Part shown: positions 57,281-64,000 of the stretch, piece after piece | Layout: each line of letters starts with the position of its first letter | Position numbering within the stretch: position 1 is the stretch's first letter | From: DAOSXA01 sp964526835 | Lineage (GTDB): Bacteria > Zixibacteria > MSB-5A5 > GN15 > FEB-12 | DNA: 64,000 nucleotides | Assembly (NCBI GenBank): GCA_964526835.1 | Contig: CAZGMK010000002.1 | Location: 1-64,000 of the forward strand | Reading direction: 5' to 3' | Position numbers and translations under genes: made by a program | The notes under the pieces: model-generated | What the model was told of the DNA's origin: nothing | What the model saw: the letters and a program-made list of their open reading frames with translations, nothing else | The model's database searches: none

Positions 57281-57885
57281 CAGCCTTTCCTCCGGACCTG
57301 GCGCGGGCGGGTCACCGCACCTGAGTTGCCGTCGTAGAACCGCCAACGCCGGTCGGCGCCGACATTTATGCCTATACGACAGGATTGTTGAATGTTCACA
57401 GGCTCACCATTGCGGTCCTGAAGATAGATCAGATCGCCGGTCAAATCAAGATCGTTTTGGTCCGTGGTCAGTCCCAGCGCCCGACAGAACTTGCCCGGAC
57501 CGCTGAGAGGATGGGGATCGTTCCGCCTGGCCCTGGGCGGCAGAATGATCACCTGGCCTCCGTCAACCAGCTCCGCCGCACGCAACAGCACAGCGGCCGG
57601 CGTGCCTTCAGGCTCAGTGACGAAATTGAGGCAATAGTACATGCCGTATATGAAGTAGATGTAGGTTCGTCCCGGCGGACCGAACATCGGACGGTTGCGT
57701 GGTGTCAGGCCGCGGCTGGCGTGGCACGCCGGATCATCCTGGCCGATATAGGCCTCGACCTCGACTATGCGGGAGGTTATCTCTCCCCGCGGTGACCGAT
57801 AGACTATGTACTTGCCGAGAAGGTCCGGCGCTACCTGCAGCGTAGGCCTGCTGTAGAACGAACGCGGCAGCTTCCGATGCGGCAT
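57280..57885 (-). CDS. DNA-3-methyladenine glycosylase (Mpg/AAG)
   Basis: 201 residues. The family's hallmark stretches are visible: VAPDLLGKYIVYR, IVEVEAYIGQDDPACHASRG, NRPMFGPPGRTYIYFIYGMY and NFVTEPEGTPAAVLLRAAE. The Glu in the VEVEAYIG region acts as general base in this family. It removes alkylated purines in base excision repair. It is nine bases after the MBL gene and translationally coupled to gdhA. Confidence 0.95.
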   Translation of the reverse strand: MPHRKLPRSFYSRPTLQVAPDLLGKYIVYRSPRGEITSRIVEVEAYIGQDDPACHASRGLTPRNRPMFGPPGRTYIYFIYGMYYCLNFVTEPEGTPAAVLLRAAELVDGGQVIILPPRARRNDPHPLSGPGKFCRALGLTTDQNDLDLTGDLIYLQDRNGEPVNIQQSCRIGINVGADRRWRFYDGNSGAVTRPRQVRRKG

Positions 57886-57894
57886 AGCGTCCGA

Positions 57895-58539
57895 TCAGGC
57901 GAAGAAGCCCCCTCCAGCAAGAAACGGGTTTTGTGATTTCTCCGCTCCAATCGTTGTTTCCGGTCCATGACCCGGATAGCAGGTTATCCTGTCGGGCAGC
58001 TTCAGTAGCTTCGTCTTCACCGAGTCCAGAAGGGTATTGAGTGACCCGCCCGGCAGGTCGGTGCGGCCGATCGAGCCCCAGAAGAGTGAATCCCCGGTGA
58101 ATACCAGGTTGGCCTTCTCGTCAAGGTAGCAGACACCGCCGGGCGTGTGGCCGGGGGTGGCCAGAACAGTCAGCCGCAGCGAGCCGATGACTATCGCCTG
58201 CTCATCCTCAACCACATGGTCGGCTTCGGGCGCCACAATCGGCTGTCCCAGCAATTGAGAGACATTCGCCGAAGGGTTGCGCAACAGCTCTTCATCTCCC
58301 CTGCCGATGTACAGCGGCAGACCGAAACGCTCCTTGACAGGCTTGACCGCGGCAATATGATCGCCATGGCCGTGCGTGAGCAGGATCGCCCGCGGAGTCA
58401 TACCCGATTTGCCGATCTCATCAATAATGACGTCCTCATCGAATCCGGGGTCAATTATCACACCGTCGGTCGTGACCGCATCCCAGTAAAGGTGGCAGTT
58501 GACTTCGAACGGACCGACGACAACGGTTCTGAGTTCCAT
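57895..58539 (-). CDS. Glyoxalase II-like metallo-beta-lactamase hydrolase
   Basis: 214 residues. Metal motif THGHGDHI (about 55-62), later His in ATPGHTPGGV, Asp in FTGDSLFWGSIGR and His in CYPGHGPETT. It probably hydrolyses thioesters such as S-lactoylglutathione-like compounds or serves in another small-molecule pathway. It heads the long minus-strand run and is divergent from prfB. Confidence 0.92.
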   Translation of the reverse strand: MELRTVVVGPFEVNCHLYWDAVTTDGVIIDPGFDEDVIIDEIGKSGMTPRAILLTHGHGDHIAAVKPVKERFGLPLYIGRGDEELLRNPSANVSQLLGQPIVAPEADHVVEDEQAIVIGSLRLTVLATPGHTPGGVCYLDEKANLVFTGDSLFWGSIGRTDLPGGSLNTLLDSVKTKLLKLPDRITCYPGHGPETTIGAEKSQNPFLAGGGFFA

Positions 58540-58681
58540 GGAGGGAAGATAGTGATTGATGCTCCGCAGTCAACAGGCGGTGTGCTGTTGATCCGGAGCG
58601 CTGTGGCCTCCGGCTGAGCATCGCCGACCGGGCCAGGGCGGCTCCGGGGGAAATCATTGTGAAAAATATCACTTTTGGGCG

Positions 58682-58710
58682 TTGACGTTCCGTTCTCCCC
58701 CACATATATT
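58682..58710 (+). promoter_or_regulatory. Sigma-70 promoter of prfB
   Basis: TTGACG (58682-58687), a 17-base spacer and TATATT (58705-58710), each one base from consensus. The leader of about 20 bases contains GGAGG before the ATG at 58735. Confidence 0.65.
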
Positions 58711-58734
58711 TCCAGGTTTACAGCGGAGGCTGAT

Positions 58735-59872
58735 ATGGCAATACCTGTTGCAGAATTGAAAGGCAAATTGCCCGAGATCAGAGAACGTCTGGAGAAGCTC
58801 CGGAGGTATCTTTGACCTCGACGGGCGACACACGTTGGTTGCCGAACTGGAGAAGCAATCCACGGCCCCGGGCTTCTGGGACGATAACCAAACAGCCCAG
58901 GCGGTGCTGAAGGAGATATCCGTACACAAAAGATGGCTGGAGGCTTTCGATAAGCTCGCCGCGGATATGGATGATATCGAGGAACTGCTTGAAGTTACGA
59001 CCGAGGAAGGCGACCTGGATGAGCTGTCCGGTCACCTGGGCCGTCTGACGAAGTCCTTGGAGAAGATCGAGTTCGAAGCCCTTCTGTCTGGGCCTGATGA
59101 CCACCTCAACGCTATCCTCACTATCCATCCCGGCGCCGGCGGCACCGAGAGCCAGGACTGGGCGGAGATGTTGTTTCGCATGTACAACCGCTGGATCGAG
59201 CGACGCGATTTCACAGCCAACCTCATCGACTATCAGCCGGGCGAAGAAGCAGGGTTGAAGTCGGCCACTCTGGAGATCAAGGGCGACTACGCCTACGGCC
59301 ACCTCAAGGCCGAATCGGGTGTGCATCGTCTCGTCCGCATCTCCCCCTTCGATGCCTCGGCGCGCCGTCACACTTCGTTCGTCTCGGTGCACGTGTATCC
59401 GTTGATCGAGGACAATATCGAGATCGAAATCAAGGACGAGGATGTGCGGGTAGACACCTATCGGGCCTCGGGCGCGGGCGGTCAGCATGTCAACAAGACC
59501 TCCTCGGCGGTGCGCCTGACCCATGAACCAACCGGTATCGTCGTAACCTGTCAATCCGAGCGCAGCCAGCACAAGAACCGCGATGCCGCTTTCAAGGTTC
59601 TCAAGGCCCGCCTCTATCAGCTCAGGAAAGAGGAGGAAGAGGCCAAGATGGCCAAGTACTCGGAATCGAAGAAGAAGATCGAGTGGGGTTCGCAGATTCG
59701 GTCTTACGTATTCCATCCATACAACATGGTCAAGGATCATCGCACCGACACCGAAACGGGCAACGTCGACGCAGTCATGGCCGGTGATATTGACCAGTTC
59801 ATTGAAGCATACCTCCGCGACCCGCGCTTTCGCCCGGTCGCGCTGGATACATCACAGAAAGACGAAACCTAA
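58735..59872 (+). CDS. prfB: Peptide chain release factor 2, programmed +1 frameshift
   Basis: The first 26 codons (58735-58812) end in CTT-TGA-C at 58810-58816. The +1 frame then continues as DLDGRHTLVAELEKQ to give about 378 residues. An internal Shine-Dalgarno-like GGAGG (58802-58806) lies three bases before the CTT, exactly as in the classic RF2 autoregulatory site. The rest has stop-recognition SPF (in RISPFDASARR) and the hydrolysis motif GGQ (in GAGGQHVNKT). RF2 recognises UGA and UAA; low RF2 causes more frameshifting and more RF2. The GGAGGC sequence before the ATG supports the start. Confidence 0.96.
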
Positions 59873-59892
59873 CCCGCGAGCAGGTGCTCAAA

Positions 59893-60885
59893 ATGAACGC
59901 CTTATCAAAAATCAAAGACAAGGCCCGGTCAAAGAAGCGCCGGGTCGTTCTGCCCGAAGGAACCGAGCCGAGGGTCATTCAGGCCGCGAAGAAGATTCTA
60001 TCCGAAGAGATCGCTGCAGTAACACTCCTTGGCGACGAGAAAGAGATACAGGCTCTGGCCAAAGAGCGCGGGCTTAATCTCGGCAAGGTCGAGGTAATCA
60101 ACCCCGCCCACTCCGATGACTACAACCGCTTTGTCCAGGACTTCATGGACATCCGCAAGACCAAGGGCATCACCGAGGAGCGGGCCAGGAAGACGATGCT
60201 GAACGAACTCTACTTCGGCGCTATGTTGGTTCGAAACAACAAGGCCGACGCTTCGGTGGCCGGTTCGGTCAACACCACCGGAGACGTCATGCGAGCGGCC
60301 ATTCAAGTCATCGGCCTCAAGCCGGGTATCAAGGTTGTCTCCTCCAACTTCATGATGACCGTCCCAAAGTACCGCGACGAGCATGACAAGGTATTCCTGT
60401 ACGCCGACGGGGCCGTCGTGCCGAATCCCGACGCCGACCAATTAGCCTCCATCGCCGCGGCCACGGCCGAGACGATGGAGAAACTGCTGGGCATGGAACC
60501 CAAGATCGCGTTTCTTTCATTTTCGACCAGGGGTTCGGCCAAGCATCCGGATGTTGATAAGGTTGTCAGGGCGGTCGAGATCTTCAAACGCGACTTCCCG
60601 CAGTATAAAGCCGATGGAGAACTCCAGGTCGACGCGGCCATTGTCCCGGAGATTGCGGCCCGCAAGGCCCCGGGTTCCGATATCAACGGCGAGGCCAACA
60701 TCCTGATCTTCCCGGACCTTGACGCCGGAAATATCGCCTACAAGCTCACGCAACGCCTGGCCAACGCCACCGCCACCGGTCCGATCATCCAGGGGCTGGC
60801 CAGGCCGGCTAACGACTTGTCGCGCGGATGCAGCGCCGACGATATCGTCGATGTCTCTGCAATCGCAGTGCTGATGAAAGGTTAA
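59893..60885 (+). CDS. pta: Phosphate acetyltransferase (short form)
   Basis: 330 residues, the length of the single-domain enzyme. RRVVLPEGTEPRVIQAA, ASVAGSVNTTGDVMRAA and IAFLSFSTRGSAKHP are family signatures. Pta converts acetyl-CoA and phosphate to acetyl phosphate and CoA. A GTG three codons earlier (59884) is possible, but AGGTG precedes the ATG at a better distance. No acetate kinase gene is in the window. The aminotransferase follows in five bases. Confidence 0.93.
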   Translation: MNALSKIKDKARSKKRRVVLPEGTEPRVIQAAKKILSEEIAAVTLLGDEKEIQALAKERGLNLGKVEVINPAHSDDYNRFVQDFMDIRKTKGITEERARKTMLNELYFGAMLVRNNKADASVAGSVNTTGDVMRAAIQVIGLKPGIKVVSSNFMMTVPKYRDEHDKVFLYADGAVVPNPDADQLASIAAATAETMEKLLGMEPKIAFLSFSTRGSAKHPDVDKVVRAVEIFKRDFPQYKADGELQVDAAIVPEIAARKAPGSDINGEANILIFPDLDAGNIAYKLTQRLANATATGPIIQGLARPANDLSRGCSADDIVDVSAIAVLMKG

Positions 60886-60890
60886 GCAGA

Positions 60891-62108
60891 ATGAGTCTGA
60901 GTCAACTGGCCGGGGAGATAAAGGAATCCCAGACCCTGGTACTGAACGAAAAGGCCCGCCTTCTCCGCGAAAAGGGAGATCCGGTAATCCACCTGGGCGC
61001 CGGAGAACCCAAGAGCACGGTGCCGACGGATGCGATCCTGGGAGCAGCCTCCAAACTCACCTCGGCAGAGATTCGCTATACTCCAACCGAGGGCATTCCG
61101 AAGCTGATCAAGGCGATTATCCGATACACCGAGGATAACTACCACCAAAAGGTCGGCCCTGAGCACGTCGTCGTGCACGCGGGGGCCAAGCAGGCCATCT
61201 ACAACCTCATGATGACACTGCTGAATCCGCAGGATGAGGTCGTCATATTGTCTCCGTACTGGGTCAGCTATCCCGAGATCGTGAAGATGCTTTACGGGAT
61301 CCCCGTCATAGTGACCCCTGAGGACGGTCGCTTCGAACCGCGCATACAGGACATTCTGGACAAGGTCGGCCGGTACACCAAAGCCGTCATAGTGAACAGT
61401 CCGAACAACCCGTCGGGGGCCGTCTACTCGGCCGACCTGGTAAGGGAACTGGTCGAGTATTGTGAGAAGAAGCACATCTATATCATTATGGATGACATCT
61501 ATCACAAGCTTGTCTTTGACGGCGTCCGGGCGGTATCGGCTTACGATTTCACCAGCGACTTCTCCGACGACTCAACGGTCATAGTGGTCAATGGAGTCTC
61601 CAAGGCCTATGCCATGACCGGCTTCCGCATCGGCTGGACCATCGCCAACAGGAAGGTCACTCGCGTTATGGTAAACGTCGCCGCGCAGAACACCTCCTGC
61701 CCCTCCGTTGTTCAGCAGGCCGCCGCAGCCGCTGCCCTGGACGGCGTTCAGAGTGGTGTCGAAGCCTTGCGGTTGACCCTGCAGAACAACCGAGACGTCA
61801 TGATGAACGAACTGGGCGCCTTTAACGATGTACGATGTATCAAACCGCAGGGAACGTTCTATTGCCTGCCCGATTTCAGAGCGTATTCCAGTGATTCCAC
61901 AGCGTTGTCGAAGTTCCTGCTGGACAAGGCCCTGGTGGTAACCGTACCCGGCGTCGAGTTCGGCATGGAAGGCCATCTCCGCCTGTCGTATTGTGGTACT
62001 GTAAAGGGCATCATGGAAGGCATCGCCAGAATCAAGTGGGCCCTGGATCCGGAGTCGCCCAACGAGATATACATCGGTGACCGCAAGCTGAGGAGAGACT
62101 GGCTATGA
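60891..62108 (+). CDS. Class I/II aminotransferase (aspartate aminotransferase-like)
   Basis: 405 residues. The PLP lysine is in NGVSKAYAMTGFRIGW, and the substrate-binding Arg is in HLRLSYCG. YPTEG-like (RYTPTEGIPKLIKAI) and NSPNNPSGAVY sequences are typical of the Asp aminotransferase 1b group. It transfers amino groups between amino acids and 2-oxo acids. Its stop overlaps the pckA ATG by four bases. The earlier frame start (60828) overlaps pta and has no family features. Confidence 0.94.
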   Translation: MSLSQLAGEIKESQTLVLNEKARLLREKGDPVIHLGAGEPKSTVPTDAILGAASKLTSAEIRYTPTEGIPKLIKAIIRYTEDNYHQKVGPEHVVVHAGAKQAIYNLMMTLLNPQDEVVILSPYWVSYPEIVKMLYGIPVIVTPEDGRFEPRIQDILDKVGRYTKAVIVNSPNNPSGAVYSADLVRELVEYCEKKHIYIIMDDIYHKLVFDGVRAVSAYDFTSDFSDDSTVIVVNGVSKAYAMTGFRIGWTIANRKVTRVMVNVAAQNTSCPSVVQQAAAAAALDGVQSGVEALRLTLQNNRDVMMNELGAFNDVRCIKPQGTFYCLPDFRAYSSDSTALSKFLLDKALVVTVPGVEFGMEGHLRLSYCGTVKGIMEGIARIKWALDPESPNEIYIGDRKLRRDWL

Positions 62109-63778
62109 GCACCCAATACATTATTGACGTCAAGTCTCCGGCGGTGGATCACGCCAAGGCTACCGCCAGTGAATACAGTCTCGAAAACCACGGCCTGACC
62201 CATCTCCACAAGGTCTACTGGAACCTCTCCACCGAGGCCCTGTACGAGGAGGCCATCTTCCGCCGGGAGGGAGCCCTGTCGTTCCAGGGCCCGCTGGTGG
62301 TGAACACCGGCAAACACACTGCTCGAGCCGCTAACGATAAGTTTGTGGTCAAAGAGGCAACGACCGAGGACCACATCTGGTGGGGCCAGTATAACCGCCC
62401 GTTCGCCGAGGACAAATTCAACTCGGTGCTGCAACGCCTGCAGGGATACCTGCAGGGGCGTGACCTCTTCGTCCAGGATTGCTACGGAGGCACCGACCCC
62501 GCCTACCGCCTTCCCTTCAGGATCGTGACCGAATATGCCTGGCATTCGTTGTTTGCCAGAAACATGCTGATCCCGGCTAAGACAAACGAGGAGCTGCGCA
62601 AGTTCATCCCGGAATTCACAATCATCGCCGCTCCCGGATTCAAGGGTGTCCCGGCGATCGATGGAACCCTGAGCGAGACATTCATCCTCCTGAACTTCGA
62701 CCAGAAGATATGCATCATCGGCAACTCCGGATACGGCGGCGAAATCAAGAAAGCGGCGTTCACGGTACTCAATTACTTGCTCCCGATGCAAAATGTCCTG
62801 TCGATGCACTGCTCCGCGAACGTCGGCAAGAACGGCGATACAGCCCTGTTCTTCGGCTTGTCGGGCACCGGGAAGACGACTCTGTCCGCCGACCCCGGCC
62901 GGGGCTTGATCGGTGACGACGAGCATGGCTGGTCCGATGAGGGCATATTCAATTTTGAAGGCGGCTGCTACGCCAAGGTAATCGCGCTGTCCCCCACTGC
63001 CGAGCCTCAAATCTACGCCTGCACCCGTCGCTACGGCACTATCTTAGAGAACGTTGTCTACGACCGGGTTACGCGCAGATTGGACCTGGAGGACGACGAG
63101 TACACCGAGAACACGCGAGCCGCATATCCCCTGCATTACATCGATAACGCGGTGGCGGACGCTCGCGGCGGCCATCCCAGGAATGTCATCCTCTTGACCT
63201 GCGACGCCTCCGGCGTGTTGCCGCCTATTGCCAGACTGACCCCGCAACAGGCAATGTACCACTTCATATCCGGCTATACTTCCAAGGTTGCAGGAACCGA
63301 GATCGACCTGGGCAAGGAACCCGAGATCACCTTCAGCGCCTGTTTTGGGGCCCCGTTTATGGTTCATCATCCCGCCCACTACGCCGAACTGCTCAAAAAC
63401 AAAATGCAGAAGTACGGGGTCAACTGCTGGCTGGTCAATACCGGATGGACTGGTGGGCAGTACGGAGTGGGCAAGCGGATGAGCATACAACACACGCGAA
63501 CCCTGCTGAATGCCGCCCTGGACGGTCAATTGCTTGATGTCCCGTACCGTAAAGATCCGGTCTTCGGTTTCGATGTACCCAGAGAGTGCGCCGGGGTGCC
63601 CGCCAGAGTCCTTAATCCGGCTCACACGTGGGAGGACCCAAAGGCCTACAAGGACAAGTACCTGCAACTGGCCGCGCTCTTCATAGAGAACTTTAAGAAG
63701 TTCGCCGACGGGACCAGCCGGGAAGTCCTCGAGGCCGGACCGGTCAAGAGAGATTTCGCTATAGAACCACTGGATTAA
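62105..63778 (+). CDS. pckA: ATP-dependent phosphoenolpyruvate carboxykinase
   Basis: 557 residues. GLSGTGKTTLSADPGRG is the kinase-1a P-loop plus metal site, and GDDEHGWSDEG and FNFEGGCYAKV carry the catalytic/metal residues. The substrate Arg/Lys region GKHTARAANDKFVV and the ALFFGLSG strand complete the fold. It decarboxylates oxaloacetate to PEP at the gluconeogenic branch point. The ATG overlaps the aminotransferase stop (ATGA), so the two are coupled. Confidence 0.96.
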   Translation: MSTQYIIDVKSPAVDHAKATASEYSLENHGLTHLHKVYWNLSTEALYEEAIFRREGALSFQGPLVVNTGKHTARAANDKFVVKEATTEDHIWWGQYNRPFAEDKFNSVLQRLQGYLQGRDLFVQDCYGGTDPAYRLPFRIVTEYAWHSLFARNMLIPAKTNEELRKFIPEFTIIAAPGFKGVPAIDGTLSETFILLNFDQKICIIGNSGYGGEIKKAAFTVLNYLLPMQNVLSMHCSANVGKNGDTALFFGLSGTGKTTLSADPGRGLIGDDEHGWSDEGIFNFEGGCYAKVIALSPTAEPQIYACTRRYGTILENVVYDRVTRRLDLEDDEYTENTRAAYPLHYIDNAVADARGGHPRNVILLTCDASGVLPPIARLTPQQAMYHFISGYTSKVAGTEIDLGKEPEITFSACFGAPFMVHHPAHYAELLKNKMQKYGVNCWLVNTGWTGGQYGVGKRMSIQHTRTLLNAALDGQLLDVPYRKDPVFGFDVPRECAGVPARVLNPAHTWEDPKAYKDKYLQLAALFIENFKKFADGTSREVLEAGPVKRDFAIEPLD

Positions 63779-63792
63779 CCTGGGTCTGTTCC

Positions 63793-63825
63793 ATTGCCGG
63801 GTGGTCCGACGGATCGCCCGGCAAT
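63793..63825 (+). terminator. Terminator hairpin after pckA
   Basis: ATTGCCGGG pairs with CCCGGCAAT over 9 bp, and the inner bases GGTCC/GGATC extend the stem with one G-U pair. It begins 15 bases after the stop. No long U-tract. Confidence 0.65.
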
Positions 63826-63895
63826 CCCCGGAGATGGAACCATCGGGGCTACAGAGTGGTTGTCAAGCTGATATTGATTCAGGAGAAACAGCACA

Positions 63896-64000
63896 ATGCC
63901 GACTTACGAATATCGCTGCACCGAATGCGGGCACCGGTTTGATGAGTTCCAGCTCATGACCGAGCCGCCGGTCGAGGATTGCCCCAGGTGCGGCGCACAC
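63896..64000 (+). CDS. FmdB-like zinc-ribbon protein, partial at window edge
   Basis: The first 35 residues are visible: MPTYEYRCTECGHRFDEFQ and, later, CPRCG. The two CxxC pairs form a zinc ribbon of the FmdB/CxxC_CxxC_SSSS family, small proteins of uncertain regulatory role. AGGAG lies ten bases before the ATG. The gene runs off the right edge. Confidence 0.85.
   Translation, partial: MPTYEYRCTECGHRFDEFQLMTEPPVEDCPRCGAH

Noticed and set aside
58735..58815. prfB as a pseudogene because of the in-frame TGA
   Set aside because: The stop lies in the exact CTT-TGA-C context with an upstream Shine-Dalgarno-like sequence, the known programmed frameshift.
61859..63010. 383-codon open frame antisense to pckA
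   Set aside because: Shadow of a conserved enzyme; no Shine-Dalgarno or motif.
1..64000. CRISPR arrays, rRNA genes, prophage or integrative elements
   Set aside because: No regularly spaced repeats, rRNA-like sequence, phage structural genes or integrase with attachment sites were seen; XerD has the chromosomal type and context.

Overview
The window is one contiguous, gene-dense stretch of a bacterial chromosome of moderately high GC (visibly G+C-rich coding DNA, frequent GTG and TTG starts with clear Shine-Dalgarno sequences). It encodes a diderm: a parvulin lipoprotein, an Mla-type lipid transport system, an MsbA-like exporter, GT9 and GT2 lipopolysaccharide-type glycosyltransferases and type IV pilus motors. 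A secreted protein ends in a Por/type IX-like sorting tail, a secreted peptidase ends in a dockerin-like repeat pair, and there is an MglA/roadblock cassette. Together these point to the FCB side of the tree, for example Zixibacteria or a related candidate phylum. That placement is inference; no rRNA is present. No tRNA, rRNA, CRISPR array or intact prophage was seen. The only mobile trace is an IS256-like transposase tail at the left edge.

Layout. 1-1956: insertion-sequence remnant and an AT-richer hypothetical gene. 1957-5784 (minus): threonine aldolase, cold-shock protein, a polyprenol/diacylglycerol-kinase-like membrane protein and a SurA-like isomerase. 5916-17485 (minus): a motility and polarity region with a PilS-like kinase, PilC, PilT, PilB, then an MglA-type GTPase embedded among four roadblock-domain proteins (one fused to TPRs, one to a membrane anchor) and a DUF4388 protein. 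17582-21461 (minus): ComEC and MurJ. Divergent from murJ is rpsT. 21953-25708 (minus): a ParB-like hypothetical and a secreted M28 peptidase. 26326-30160 (plus): deoC, a small zinc protein, an archaemetzincin-like protein and an MrfA-like helicase. 30164-33949 (minus): MsrBA and the Mla DFE set. 34138-41465: a PP-loop ATPase, a secreted cohesin-like protein, an OPT transporter and a GT39-TPR protein. 41566-45817 (minus): GGDEF, XerD, ComF, permease and TPR. 46004-47722: a second M28 peptidase. 47808-58539 (minus): a long co-directional run from an MBL hydrolase through Mpg, GDH, methyltransferase, M50 protease, lipoprotein, MsbA-like, GT2 and GT9 to RelA/SpoT. 58735-64000 (plus): prfB with its programmed frameshift, pta, an aminotransferase, pckA and an FmdB-like zinc ribbon.

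Themes. Pilus motors, ComEC and ComF together suggest natural transformation. The pilus motors beside a small GTPase with several roadblock partners suggest pole or activity control of pili, comparable to MglA/MglB control in Myxococcus and Thermus, but with an unusual number of roadblock proteins and a GTPase carrying a long proline-rich tail. This is the best candidate here for a poorly described system. Other oddities: an archaemetzincin-like protein without the catalytic Glu, a ComEC whose C-terminal domain lacks metal ligands, a MlaE gene that seems to use a non-canonical start codon, sigma-28-like promoter sequences ahead of pilT and the DUF4388 gene, and a cohesin-like/dockerin-like pair of secreted proteins.
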